A stretch of 41,256 bases of DNA from Acidimicrobiaceae bacterium (GTDB taxonomy: Bacteria; Actinomycetota; Acidimicrobiia; Acidimicrobiales; Poriferisodalaceae): contig PBHE01000012.1 in the NCBI GenBank assembly GCA_002719335.1, positions 1 through 41,256 on the forward strand, in the 5' to 3' direction. Position numbers and translations under genes: made by a program. Every line of letters starts with the position of its first letter. The first letter of the stretch is position 1. Shown here one piece after another: positions 1 to 7,962 of the stretch. Below the pieces are notes generated by a model that saw nothing but the letters and a program-made list of their open reading frames with translations, was not told the DNA's origin and did not search any database.

Positions 1-67
1 AACCGCCATCAGTCGTTAGTCTCGTCGCCTGAGCATTGGCTCAGTACCTTCAAGGGTTTCGGAGGGG

Positions 68-141
68 TGGGCGATACAGGAATTGAACCTGTGACCTCTT
101 GCGTGTCATGCAAGCGCGCTAACCAACTGCGCCAATCGCCC
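68..141 (-). tRNA. tRNA-Val (GAC)
   Basis: A full cloverleaf reads on the minus strand. The acceptor arms GGGCGAT/ATCGCCC pair over seven bases, the anticodon stem CTTGC/GCAAG encloses the loop ATGACAC, and the anticodon is GAC (valine). The T-arm carries GGTTCAATTCC. The discriminator is A and CCA is not encoded. A perfect 6-bp hairpin (CTGAGC, loop of 4, GCTCAG) at 29-44 lies downstream without a T-tract and could be part of the 3' trailer or a weak terminator. Confidence 0.95.
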
Positions 142-195
142 TGAGGCCTCGTAACCTACCAGCCCAATTTGACCGACAGCTATCTAAAGATTTTG

Positions 196-266
196 AGGCG
201 GGGACCGGAATCGAACCGGCGTACACGGCTTTGCAGGCCGCTGCCTAACCACTCGGCCACCCCGCC
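196..266 (-). tRNA. tRNA-Cys (GCA)
   Basis: A cloverleaf reads on the minus strand with acceptor arms GGCGGGG/CCCCGCC, the T-arm GGTTCGATTCC and the anticodon loop CTGCAAA, giving anticodon GCA (cysteine). The discriminator base is U, as expected for tRNA-Cys. It lies 54 bp upstream of tRNA-Val on the same strand, so the two are probably co-transcribed. Confidence 0.95.
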
Positions 267-384
267 GTGTCAGAAGATTGATGGTAGCGAAGCTGGATCC
301 TCGATCCGCAGTTTCGCGAACACCATTTGACGAAAGCGTTGATAGAACTCATGCTGCTAGATAAGACTCGCCCAAGGGGGATTG

Positions 385-1089
385 GTGTCAGAGCCAACTG
401 AAGACCAGGAGGCGCCAGCAACCCCGTTGGAGCAACTACGGACGATGGCAGCCGTGGAAACCATGTTGACCGACGATTTGCGTCACATTGAGGTGTACAC
501 GATGGATGGGCTTCTGAGTTTGTTTTGGCATGGCCCGAGTGAAGCCCAAGATGTGGTTTTGGCTTGCGGGGGCGCTATGGGTGGCGTGCTCGGCCCGGCT
601 GACGCCCTGTATCAGGATCTGGGAGTGCGTCTGGCCGAGTCGGGTGTGGGCACGATCCGGGTTGGTTACCGAGCACCAAACGACATAGAAAAATGCGTCC
701 ATGATCTCGTAGCTGCCGCCGATTTGGCGACCCGCAGCGGGGCGCAGCGTTTCATCACGATGGGGCATTCTTTTGGTGGCGCGCCCGCTTTGCAGGCTGC
801 AGTGATTCTTCAGGAGCATTGTGCGGGAGTGATTACTTTGGCTACGCAATCAGCTGGTTGTGAACCCGCTGAGGATCTTGCCACTCGTGTTCCCGTCATT
901 TTGTTCCACGGCGACAAGGACGAGATTTTGCCGCTGCAAGCCAGCGAACTCGTACGCATGGTTGTGGGAGGAGGCGAGTTCGTTCCGCTTGCTGGAGTAG
1001 GTCATCTTCTGGCTGAAGCTAGAGATGAACTGAGAGAACGTCTCAGCGAATGGATTCCCGAAAAGTTCAGAGAACACGCTGAAAGATGA
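385..1089 (+). CDS. alpha/beta hydrolase (dienelactone hydrolase-like)
   Basis: This 234-aa protein has a complete alpha/beta-hydrolase triad. The nucleophile elbow is GHSFGG (Ser near residue 129), the acid lies in HGDKDE (Asp near 179) and the histidine in GVGHLL (near 207). There is no signal peptide, so it is probably cytosolic. The GTG at 385 is preferred over the TTG at 382 because AAGGGGG at 374-380 then has workable spacing. Its stop overlaps the start of the phosphotransferase gene by 4 bp (ATGA), so the two are translationally coupled. The substrate cannot be told from sequence; a small ester or lactone hydrolase is the best guess. Confidence 0.8.
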   Translation: MSEPTEDQEAPATPLEQLRTMAAVETMLTDDLRHIEVYTMDGLLSLFWHGPSEAQDVVLACGGAMGGVLGPADALYQDLGVRLAESGVGTIRVGYRAPNDIEKCVHDLVAAADLATRSGAQRFITMGHSFGGAPALQAAVILQEHCAGVITLATQSAGCEPAEDLATRVPVILFHGDKDEILPLQASELVRMVVGGGEFVPLAGVGHLLAEARDELRERLSEWIPEKFREHAER

Positions 1090-2177
1090 TCAACGATTTA
1101 CCTGATGACCCCACGCAGCTAGACACGGAGACGCTTACTTTCCTTTTCCGCGATGGCGGTCTGGCACCGTCTAACCCTGGTGTGGAGGTTGCAGAGGTGA
1201 CCGCTGAGCCTCTCGCTCAAGGAAGCGCCTTCCTCGGAAGCCTCGCTAGGTTAAACATCACATGGGCCAACCCCGACACGGCCCTACCGAATCGTTTTGT
1301 TGCCAAGGTTCCGACTCGGGATCCTGGTGGCCGGACAGTGGGGAAAATGTTGAATGTTTGGGTTCGCGAATCCGAGTTTTATGCGCGACTCGCGCCCCTG
1401 GTTGCTACCCCTGTACCTACCTGTCGAGCGAATTTCATAAGTGGTGATAAGGCAGTGTTGCTGTTAGATGACTTGCATCCAGCCTGTCCGGGTGACCAGT
1501 TGGTGGGAGCTTCAGCAGATCAGGCACATGCCGCAGTGGAAGCTTTGGCTCAACTACATGCCCCGTTTTGGGGTCAGCCGCGTAGTCCGGCTGTGGCTTG
1601 GGTTCCGGGTCTCGACACACCCGGGACATCAGAGGCCCTTGGGTCAGCAATGGCCGCATCACTGCCCCGTTTCACTGAACGCTTCGGCGACCTCTTGCCC
1701 GAACTCGGATTGGAGTGGCTACGGGCCTTTGTGCCTCTCTTGAGCCAATGGAGAGCCGATTTGTTGTCAAAGCCACTCACCATTGCCCATGCTGATTATC
1801 GGCTGGAGAACATGCTTTTTGGGCCGCAGGGCGAAATCACAGTTATTGACTGGCAGACCGCAATGTTCACTGGAGGGGCGACTGACCTTTCGTTCTTCTT
1901 GGCCACCAACCTAGAAGTCGACCTTCGACGTTCGTTGGAGCCGGAACTTGTTTCCAAGTACATCGACACGCTGATAGGCCACGGCGTTGATGCTTCTACG
2001 ACCGCACACGTCCGCGAAGATTACGAATACGCACATCTGTGGTGGATGGGAATGTTGGCTAACAACCTCTCAAACATAGAGACGCCCGACGAACGCAGCA
2101 AAAGTCTTTTTGAGGCAATGTTGACGCGGCTTTATACCGCCGCCCTCGATGTCGACAGCGGGCGCTTTTGTAAGTGA
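1086..2177 (+). CDS. APH/ecdysteroid-kinase-like phosphotransferase
   Basis: This 363-aa protein belongs to the aminoglycoside phosphotransferase/EcKinase-like fold. A catalytic loop HADYRLENMLF at about residues 235-245 supplies the Asp base and Asn, VIDWQ at 253-257 supplies the metal-binding Asp, and Lys74 (FVAKVP) with Glu97 fit the N-lobe ATP site. Such proteins in environmental actinobacteria often sit beside acyl-CoA or hydrolase genes and are rarely true antibiotic-resistance enzymes. It is coupled to the upstream hydrolase by an ATGA overlap, which suggests a shared substrate. The phosphate acceptor is unknown. Confidence 0.8.
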   Translation: MINDLPDDPTQLDTETLTFLFRDGGLAPSNPGVEVAEVTAEPLAQGSAFLGSLARLNITWANPDTALPNRFVAKVPTRDPGGRTVGKMLNVWVRESEFYARLAPLVATPVPTCRANFISGDKAVLLLDDLHPACPGDQLVGASADQAHAAVEALAQLHAPFWGQPRSPAVAWVPGLDTPGTSEALGSAMAASLPRFTERFGDLLPELGLEWLRAFVPLLSQWRADLLSKPLTIAHADYRLENMLFGPQGEITVIDWQTAMFTGGATDLSFFLATNLEVDLRRSLEPELVSKYIDTLIGHGVDASTTAHVREDYEYAHLWWMGMLANNLSNIETPDERSKSLFEAMLTRLYTAALDVDSGRFCK

Positions 2178-2195
2178 TTTTGTGAACTGAGGGTT

Positions 2196-3155
2196 CTATT
2201 CAGTCGGTTGACGCTTCCCGAATCCTTTGAAGGTATCGCCGATGGAGGTAGCGACCGAAGCTAAGTTGCTACGCCCCTCAAGCAGGCGGGGAGCTTTGGC
2301 CTGAAGGTCGCTCACAGTCCAACGTCCATCGGTCGCCAAAATGTCCTCGTTCGCCAGCGACCAACCGCCGTAAAGGCCCACTTCGTTGCCGCCGATATGG
2401 AAAACGCCGCCGGTAAATGGGCACCCTTCGGTCGCGAGGTAGCCCACTAGTGGGCTGATGTTGGCGGGGTCGTACAAGTCGAAATCTGCCGGATCTTCGG
2501 GAGCCGCGACGACTTCTTCCATGCCCGGTGTTTGGAGCGTCATGCGGGTTCGCGCGAGGGGAGCTAGACAGTTCACCCGAACTCCGTAACGAACGAGTTC
2601 ACCGGCGGCCACCAGAGTCATCGCCGCGATGCCTGCTTTTGCGCCCGAATAGTTGAACTGGCCGAGGTTGCCGAGCATCGCGCCTGAAGCTGTGTTGACT
2701 ACCGCTGCATCGACTTGAACGCCGGCTTTGGTTTGTTCTCTCCAATACGCAGCAGCCCAACGAGTTGGGCAAAAGTGACCTTTCATGTGTACATCGACGA
2801 CCGCGTCCCATTCGCCCTCGGTCATGTTGACAACGACGCGGTCTCTAAGAATGCCGGCGTTGTTCACTAGAACGTGAAGGTCTCCAAAGGCTTCAACTGC
2901 GTCATTCACCATTCGTTGTGCGCCTTCCCAGTCGATTACGGAGTCGTTGTTGGCTACGGCCTCGCCGCCCATGTCGCGTATCTCTTGAGCGGTTTCCTCA
3001 GCCGGTCCGGTGTCTTGACCTGAACCGTCCACGCCGCCGCCAAGATCGTTCACCACGATCTTCGCCCCTTCAGACGCCATTAGCAATGCGTGTTCACGTC
3101 CGATACCACGCCCTGCGCCAGTAATGAGCACTACGCGTCCGTCAAGTAAACCCAT
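2196..3155 (-). CDS. SDR-family dehydrogenase/reductase
   Basis: A short-chain dehydrogenase of 319 aa. It has the cofactor motif TGAGRGIG at 12-19, NNAG at 98-101, a catalytic Ser near 157 and the Y169-x3-K173 pair. The long GGG-rich loop after the second strand and the overall layout resemble the dehydrogenase part of peroxisomal multifunctional enzyme type 2 (3-hydroxyacyl-CoA dehydrogenase-like), so a role in acyl-CoA or steroid side-chain metabolism is plausible but inferred. The frame stays open 90 codons further upstream, but ATG 3155 is preceded by AGGGAG at good spacing and the family's N-terminus begins there. It is convergent with the phosphotransferase gene. Confidence 0.85.
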   Translation of the reverse strand: MGLLDGRVVLITGAGRGIGREHALLMASEGAKIVVNDLGGGVDGSGQDTGPAEETAQEIRDMGGEAVANNDSVIDWEGAQRMVNDAVEAFGDLHVLVNNAGILRDRVVVNMTEGEWDAVVDVHMKGHFCPTRWAAAYWREQTKAGVQVDAAVVNTASGAMLGNLGQFNYSGAKAGIAAMTLVAAGELVRYGVRVNCLAPLARTRMTLQTPGMEEVVAAPEDPADFDLYDPANISPLVGYLATEGCPFTGGVFHIGGNEVGLYGGWSLANEDILATDGRWTVSDLQAKAPRLLEGRSNLASVATSIGDTFKGFGKRQPTE

Positions 3156-3225
3156 CGAGATCTCCCTATCGATCGAATGACCCAACTCTTTCACAGGCCC
3201 GAGGCAGATCGCACGCCCAAAGGCG

Positions 3226-4140
3226 TCAATTTTTTGTCTCTTGGGTTGTCCACCGAGAGGGCTTCGAACCGAGCCATAACCGCTCGGGCACTGGGTGAAG
3301 GTCGTGGGCGAGCCCCAAACGTCCCATTGTTCTAATAACGAAATGCGTGAAGTCAAGTTGGCTTGGTTTGAAACCGTGCCGCGATGTACCAGGGAAGATG
3401 TGATGGTTGTTGTGCCAGCCCTCACCTAATGCCATGAAACCGATCAACCAGTTGTTGCGACTGTCGTCACTAGTGTTGTGATGTCTTTTGCCCCAGCGAT
3501 GACAAACCGAGTTCACTGCGAAGGTCACATGCCACAGAAGAACTGTGTTGAGAAAGAAGGCCCATATAACTAGTTGTGGGCCATTTGTTCCAGTCCAAGG
3601 TGCGAGCCGTCCGATAGCAATTCCGGCGAACAACAGACCGAAAGCCGTAGACAATATCGGCACCCATGCGTTGTGATCTAGCCAACGCAACTCTCGATAA
3701 CGGGCTAAATCTTCAACTTCGTCAAGGTGCGTCTTGTCCGCGTTGGCGCGTGCCAACCATCCATGATGCGAAATTCCGAAGCCCTCTACACGCGGGGAGT
3801 GCAGGTCTCCGTCTGCATCCGAAACTCTGTGGTGGCGACGATGATGAGCGACCCACCACAAGGGTCCTCCCTGCGCAGCGCTCGCACCGAGCCAAGCACC
3901 AACGAATTGGGTCACGCGTCCAGTTTTGAACGCGTGGTGACTGAATTTGCGGTGGTAGAAGCCGGTGATTCCTATGCCACGCGCTAGATACACAAGTATC
4001 GAAACTACGAGAGCAAACCAGCTGAACCCTACGGTGAGCACAAAGAGACAGCCAACATGAACAGCGATATAGGGAAACGTGAATTTGAGGAAACGCGTCA
4101 CCGTGAGTCCGCTGTGATCCACCGAAGCAGTGGCGGCCAA
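3226..4140 (-). CDS. membrane fatty acid (acyl-CoA/acyl-lipid) desaturase
   Basis: A 304-aa integral membrane protein with the three histidine boxes of delta-9-type desaturases: HRKFSHH at 63-69, HHRRHH at 99-104 and HNNHH at 243-247, which together hold the di-iron centre. Hydrophobic stretches flank the boxes (about 22-52 and 160-210). It introduces a double bond into fatty acyl chains for membrane fluidity. The start is a TTG at 4140, chosen because GAGGAG stands at normal spacing upstream and no ATG/GTG fits better. The SDR gene follows on the same strand after its stop only as a separate unit with its own Shine-Dalgarno. Confidence 0.9.
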   Translation of the reverse strand: MAATASVDHSGLTVTRFLKFTFPYIAVHVGCLFVLTVGFSWFALVVSILVYLARGIGITGFYHRKFSHHAFKTGRVTQFVGAWLGASAAQGGPLWWVAHHRRHHRVSDADGDLHSPRVEGFGISHHGWLARANADKTHLDEVEDLARYRELRWLDHNAWVPILSTAFGLLFAGIAIGRLAPWTGTNGPQLVIWAFFLNTVLLWHVTFAVNSVCHRWGKRHHNTSDDSRNNWLIGFMALGEGWHNNHHIFPGTSRHGFKPSQLDFTHFVIRTMGRLGLAHDLHPVPERLWLGSKPSRWTTQETKN

Positions 4141-4242
4141 TGGGTCTCCTCAGGGCCTGTCCCGGGGTAATCCCGAGAACACTGACGACACTACCGGCTG
4201 AATCTCGTCATACCCGATTCTCTACACACCATTACGACAATT

Positions 4243-4267
4243 GCCCCCGAACCTGTCGGGTTGGGGC
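4243..4267 (-). terminator. possible terminator hairpin after tRNA-Gly
   Basis: An inverted repeat pairs GCCCC plus AACC on both arms, with a 2-nt bulge. It lies 12 bp downstream of the tRNA-Gly gene on the minus strand. The sequence after it (AATTGT) is only weakly T-rich, so termination activity is uncertain. Confidence 0.35.
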
Positions 4268-4278
4268 AACCACTGTGG

Positions 4279-4352
4279 AGCGGATGACCGGATTCGAACC
4301 GGCGACCTCAACCTTGGCAAGGTTGCGCTCTAGCCAACTGAGCTACATCCGC
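4279..4352 (-). tRNA. tRNA-Gly (GCC)
   Basis: A cloverleaf reads on the minus strand with acceptor arms GCGGATG/CATCCGC, D-arm AGCTCAGTTGGCTAGAGC, anticodon stem CAACC/GGTTG, loop TTGCCAA (anticodon GCC, glycine) and T-arm GGTTCGAATCC. The discriminator is U and, unlike the two tRNAs at the start of the window, CCA is encoded directly after it (4276-4278). Confidence 0.95.
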
Positions 4353-4404
4353 GGGAATGCGTCACTGTACCAAGCCGGACGTCAAACTTAACAGTCCAAA
4401 ATGG

Positions 4405-4638
4405 TCAGCTATCTGAATCCGATTTTGGTCGGAGGTCAATGGTCAAGGTGAGGACTCCATCCTCAATCGTCGCTGAAGCGTCCGCAACGATTGCGAAGTC
4501 CATGAAGTCTTTCTCCGCTTGTTCGATGAACAGACGGCGCTCCTCGCCACCTACGGCGGGGAGATTGCGTTTCTTAACCGCGTTGGCTCGCTCTCGGAAG
4601 CGATCAATCATTTCCTGGGGGTTGAATCCATCGGCCAT
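4405..4638 (-). CDS. small conserved-looking protein, function unknown (77 aa)
   Basis: A 77-aa soluble, charged protein with no motif I recognise. An amphipathic helical N-terminal half (MIDRFRERANAVKKR) is followed by EKDFMDFAIVADA and a beta-like end, so it may be a small helical-hairpin plus sheet domain. It is likely a real gene because ATG 4638 is preceded by a TAGGTT -10-like box ending 6 nt before it, the leaderless layout shared by many genes here. Its 5' end overlaps the upstream small membrane-protein ORF by 35 bp. The function is unknown. Confidence 0.65.
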   Translation of the reverse strand: MADGFNPQEMIDRFRERANAVKKRNLPAVGGEERRLFIEQAEKDFMDFAIVADASATIEDGVLTLTIDLRPKSDSDS

Positions 4639-4924
4639 GACCCGAACCTAGTCCGGGTTCTGAGCCGCGCGTTTCGTTGTTTGCTGATGTTTGCTCAATG
4701 ATTTCGGCTGGTTTCGGTAAATCGGGAGGGATATAGGGCTGGCGAGCTGGAGGCAGGGTCTTTCGCCATATCTTGACAAATGCTCCTAGCAAACAAAGGG
4801 AAATCAAGAAGAGCCCAGCTACGAGCAACCACCACTTTTGGGCTCCTGTTCCAACAGCACTTTGCGATTGCTGCGACAACAGTTGGACATGTAGCACCAC
4901 AGCAGCGTAGCTACCGTTATTCAA
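4604..4924 (-). CDS. possible small single-pass membrane protein (106 aa)
   Basis: An ORF of 106 codons begins with TTG 4924, which overlaps the stop of the DNA glycosylase gene (TTGA), so translation could be coupled. One clear transmembrane segment (WWLLVAGLFLISLCLLGAFV, about residues 31-50) is followed by a basic stretch and a proline-rich cytoplasmic-type tail. No family is recognised. The 3' end overlaps the next gene by 35 bp. The open frame and the membrane segment support a real gene, but the codons are not conserved in anything I can identify, and a start further in is possible. Confidence 0.45.
   Translation of the reverse strand: MNNGSYAAVVLHVQLLSQQSQSAVGTGAQKWWLLVAGLFLISLCLLGAFVKIWRKTLPPARQPYIPPDLPKPAEIIEQTSANNETRGSEPGLGSGHGRWIQPPGND
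4645..4650 (-). promoter_or_regulatory. leaderless -10 box of the 77-aa gene
   Basis: TAGGTT on the minus strand, then 6 nt, then ATG 4638. No Shine-Dalgarno and no clear -35. Confidence 0.55.
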
Positions 4925-5700
4925 AGCTGGTGTTCAGGGCACCACCAAGTTGTTCGACCTCCTAATGAGCAACGATGTAGCTCCCTGCCATCTTTCGGGC
5001 AGATGCCCGTTTTGCGTCGTTGGCCTTGGATATCCCCCGCGTGGGACCCCCCACGCCGGCTGAGTACCTTGATTGTGCGCCTAATGGAAGCAGCGAGTAG
5101 GTCTAGTTCGCGTTCTTGTAGAGAGCGACATGGTCTGCGAGGGTCAAGACCTGCTCTCCATAGGATTTCGTCGCACAACAAATTGCCTAGTCCGGAGATT
5201 TTCTGTTGGTTGAGCAAACGGGCCTTGAGGGTCGCGTTGCTGTTTTTGAGCGATACGCCAAGTTGTTGACGTGAGATCTTGGCGGCATCGGGGCCCAACT
5301 TTGTTTCGTCGGGTTGTAGTTCAATGCTACCGAAGCCTCTTGGGTCCACCATTGCCAACTCGCCGCCCTGCGCGAAGTTCATGACGAACCGGATGTGGTT
5401 TCGGTGGACCTTCGGAGTTGTGTACAGCAATCGTTCAATAGGGGTTTCCCCGTCAACGACGAGGCGTCCCGTCATACCGAATCGCAAGCCAAGAGAGCTG
5501 TCGCCTATGTCGAGTATGAGTAGCTTCCCTTTGCGTCGTACTTGGTTCAGATTCTGGTTGTGGGTGGCAGATCGGAGGGCGTCGAGCCCCTGTGTGCCTT
5601 TCAGGTAGGTGAGATTGGGCAGAGCTATGGAGGAAATGGTGCGGCCCACGGCATGTGCAGCCGATTTTCGGTACAACTCAACTTCGATCAATTCCGGCAC
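4921..5700 (-). CDS. Fpg/Nei-family DNA glycosylase
   Basis: A 259-aa base-excision repair enzyme. It starts with MPELIEVE, giving the catalytic Pro2 and Glu3. A Lys near 57-59 follows VRR, LRFGMTGRL matches the family core, and GLGNLLCDEILWRAG is the helix-two-turn-helix. It removes oxidised bases and nicks the strand by beta/delta elimination. The C-terminal zinc finger is altered: C234-x2-D237 and C254-x2-H257 stand where four cysteines are usual, while the GGRTTWW hairpin remains. ATG 5700 has a TACCTT box 6 nt upstream and divides a 38-bp gap with the divergent reductase gene. Whether it acts as MutM (8-oxoG) or as a Nei-like enzyme cannot be decided. Confidence 0.88.
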   Translation of the reverse strand: MPELIEVELYRKSAAHAVGRTISSIALPNLTYLKGTQGLDALRSATHNQNLNQVRRKGKLLILDIGDSSLGLRFGMTGRLVVDGETPIERLLYTTPKVHRNHIRFVMNFAQGGELAMVDPRGFGSIELQPDETKLGPDAAKISRQQLGVSLKNSNATLKARLLNQQKISGLGNLLCDEILWRAGLDPRRPCRSLQERELDLLAASIRRTIKVLSRRGGSHAGDIQGQRRKTGICPKDGRELHRCSLGGRTTWWCPEHQL

Positions 5701-5706
5701 ACAATG

Positions 5707-5712
5707 AAGGTA
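5707..5712 (-). promoter_or_regulatory. leaderless -10 box of the Fpg-type gene
   Basis: TACCTT on the minus strand with exactly 6 nt to ATG 5700. No Shine-Dalgarno is visible. Confidence 0.6.
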
Positions 5713-5726
5713 GTGGCCAACGCTCC

Positions 5727-5732
5727 TATGAT
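5727..5732 (+). promoter_or_regulatory. leaderless -10 box of the aldo/keto reductase gene
   Basis: TATGAT, one base from the consensus TATAAT, with 6 nt to GTG 5739. This supports the GTG as the true start rather than the upstream ATG at 5655. Confidence 0.65.
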
Positions 5733-5738
5733 CCCATC

Positions 5739-6671
5739 GTGGAACAACGAAGCATTGGCGAGCTTGAGGTATCTGAGGTCGGTCTGGGTTGCAACAACTT
5801 CGGCACTCGAATTGATCAAGAGCGTACCGATGAAGTTTTTGCTGCTTGCTTAGATGCGGGCATCAATTTTTTCGATACCGCTGACGTGTATGGCTCAGGA
5901 GCTTCCGAAGAGATGCTTGGGCAGGCCATAAAGGGGCATCGAGATCAAATAATCATCGCTACGAAATTCGGCTTGCGCGATATGGATCCTGGGTTGACTG
6001 GCGGGAGCGCCGAATGGGTCCGGCGTTCTGTTGATCGAAGTTTGCGCCGACTTGATACCGACTGGATCGACTTATTTCAGTTACACACCCCAGATGATGA
6101 GATACCAGAAAGGGAGACTCTCGAAGCCCTTCACGAATTGGTTGTAGCGGGCAAAGTCCGAGAAATCGGTTGCTCAAACTATGACGCCGACCGACTCGAT
6201 TCGGCCGCTGACGTTGCGAAGCGGGACTTACTAACGCCCTATAGGACTGTGCAGAATCGCTATTCCCTTCTTCACCGAGAACCTGAGGCTGAAATATTTG
6301 ATGTTTGTAACGAACACAGCATCGCGTTTTTGCCGTTCTTTCCACTTGAGTCAGGACTTCTGACGGGCAAAGTGGGGGTTAAGGGCCCACGACCCGGCAC
6401 TCGGCTTGCCGAGTGGCCTCAGGACCGTCTCGACCTGTTTATCGATGAACGTAAATTATTGACAGTCAGCAAACTCATTGAATGGTTAAAGCACAGGGGT
6501 CGAACTTTGCTTGAACTGGCATTTTCTTGGCTTCTGATGAGGTCAGAAATACCTAGCGTTATTGCGGGTGCCACGAGCGCTGATCAGGTGTTAGCCAATT
6601 CTCTTGCGTCGGGTTGGCAGTTGAACGCTGTTGAGCTTGCCGAGGTCGATGACATCTTGTCGAACTCTTAG
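5739..6671 (+). CDS. aldo/keto reductase
   Basis: A 310-aa NADP-dependent aldo/keto reductase. The tetrad is visible as Asp46 and Tyr51 in FFDTADVYGSG, Lys76 in IIIATKFG and His116 in LFQLHTPDD. KVREIGCSNYDADRL and VIAGATSADQV are the usual barrel and cofactor segments. The closest character is the general YdhF/Tas-like group acting on aldehydes or ketones; the substrate is unknown. The frame is open back to 5655, which would run 46 bp into the divergent glycosylase gene. GTG 5739 is chosen from the TATGAT box placed 6 nt upstream and from the family N-terminus (RSIGELEVSEVGLG). Confidence 0.88.
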   Translation: MEQRSIGELEVSEVGLGCNNFGTRIDQERTDEVFAACLDAGINFFDTADVYGSGASEEMLGQAIKGHRDQIIIATKFGLRDMDPGLTGGSAEWVRRSVDRSLRRLDTDWIDLFQLHTPDDEIPERETLEALHELVVAGKVREIGCSNYDADRLDSAADVAKRDLLTPYRTVQNRYSLLHREPEAEIFDVCNEHSIAFLPFFPLESGLLTGKVGVKGPRPGTRLAEWPQDRLDLFIDERKLLTVSKLIEWLKHRGRTLLELAFSWLLMRSEIPSVIAGATSADQVLANSLASGWQLNAVELAEVDDILSNS

Positions 6672-6705
6672 GTGAAGTAGCCCGGAATTCAAACCATGGG
6701 CAGGT

Positions 6706-7908
6706 TCAAGCAATCGAGCCTTTGGCTATCTTCCCGATGAAGTCACCCATAGGTTCGCCCGTTTGTTCGGGTTCGGTGAGAAAACCATCGTGACCGTTGT
6801 CGCTGTCTACGTCGACATGTTCGACAGGGACGCTACCTCGGAGGGCATCAACGATACGTATTTGCTGTGATCTGGGGTAAAGGAAATCCGTGCGAACGCT
6901 CATGAAGATACTTGGGCAAGTGATTCTCTTTAGAGCCTGCTCTACTCCCCCGCGTCCTCGTCCGACATCGTGGAGGTCCATCATTTTGTTGAGAATGAGA
7001 TACGTGTTGGCGTCAAATCGCGACTGAATCTTTTGGGCCTGATAATCGAGGTAGCTCTCGATATCGAAACGGTGTTCGAGTCGGAATGGTTCTATGGGGT
7101 CGTTGCTGTTGCGGTCGAATCGTCGATCGAACTCTTCGCCGCTTCGATAGTGGATCATCGCGATTCGCCGCGCATTTGCCAAGCCGCGATGTGGGCCCTC
7201 TCCGAGTGGCGCGTCGTAATAGTGGCCGCCTTGGTATGCCGGATCATCAAGAATTGCCTGACGACCCACTTGACTCCACGCGATTTGTTGAGCCGACGCA
7301 GCAGCAGTCGAAGCGATGATCACTAAGGAACCGCATCGATTTGGGTAGCTCACCGCCCATTCAAGCGCCTGCATTCCCCCCATCGATCCACCAACGACAG
7401 CCAGCCACCTTTGGATTCCGAGATGTCGAGCTAACGCTCTTTGGGATCGGACGACGTCGCGCACAGTCACAATTGGGAAGTCACCGCCCCATCGTCGTCC
7501 ACTAGTTGGGTCGATGGATGCTGGGCCGCTTGTCCCTTGGCATCCGCCGAGGACATTTGCACAAACGACGAAGTAGCGGTCAGTATCGAGTGGTCGGCCG
7601 GGTCCAATAAAATCGTTCCACCAGCCGGGCGTGGGTTGGCCCGGGCCTGAATCTCCGTGGGCATGCGCGTCACCGGTGAGCGCGTGGCACACCAAGACTG
7701 CGTTACCCGCTGCAGCATCAAGGGTGCCCCATGTTTCGTAGGCGATTTGTGGCGCTACGATTTCGCCCCCGCCCTCGAGTACATACGCGCGCTGAGGGGA
7801 CAATGCAAAGAATTGTCGATCCCCGGAAGGCATGTGTTCGAACCATGCTCCAGACGCGGGAGGAGGATCTGTGGGAGAAGTTCGTTGGGTGTCGGGCACT
7901 TCGGACAC
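6706..7908 (-). CDS. metX: homoserine O-acetyltransferase
   Basis: A 400-aa MetX of the alpha/beta-hydrolase fold, which acylates homoserine with acetyl-CoA on the way to methionine by direct sulfhydrylation. The nucleophile is Ser175 in GGSMGGMQ, with Asp341 (RTDFLYP) and His373 (NGHDGFL) completing the triad. NVLGGCQGTSGP and WNDFIGPG are strongly conserved in the family. The start is GTG 7908 with AGGAG six bases upstream. The acyl donor (acetyl or succinyl) cannot be read with certainty. The gene follows the methyltransferase by 50 bp. No metY lies in the window. Confidence 0.93.
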   Translation of the reverse strand: MSEVPDTQRTSPTDPPPASGAWFEHMPSGDRQFFALSPQRAYVLEGGGEIVAPQIAYETWGTLDAAAGNAVLVCHALTGDAHAHGDSGPGQPTPGWWNDFIGPGRPLDTDRYFVVCANVLGGCQGTSGPASIDPTSGRRWGGDFPIVTVRDVVRSQRALARHLGIQRWLAVVGGSMGGMQALEWAVSYPNRCGSLVIIASTAAASAQQIAWSQVGRQAILDDPAYQGGHYYDAPLGEGPHRGLANARRIAMIHYRSGEEFDRRFDRNSNDPIEPFRLEHRFDIESYLDYQAQKIQSRFDANTYLILNKMMDLHDVGRGRGGVEQALKRITCPSIFMSVRTDFLYPRSQQIRIVDALRGSVPVEHVDVDSDNGHDGFLTEPEQTGEPMGDFIGKIAKGSIA

Positions 7909-7931
7909 GGTCGCTCCTGGGCTGATCTAAA

Positions 7932-7962
7932 AGGCTACCTGAGCACTCCCCTACGAGGTCAA
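7932..7962 (-). promoter_or_regulatory. possible metX promoter
   Basis: On the minus strand TTGACC (7957-7962) and TAGCCT (7932-7937) are separated by 19 bp, giving a short leader that includes the metX Shine-Dalgarno. The spacing is long, so this is tentative. No SAM riboswitch fold could be recognised in the 50-bp gap. Confidence 0.3.

Noticed and set aside
5003-5608. Plus-strand ORFs of 88 and 109 codons opposite the Fpg-type gene
   Set aside because: They are shadows of a well-conserved glycosylase on the minus strand.
7909-7958. Possible SAM riboswitch ahead of metX
   Set aside because: The 50-bp gap is too short for a SAM-I fold and I see no SAM-II/SAM-V-like pseudoknot; a plain Shine-Dalgarno is present.
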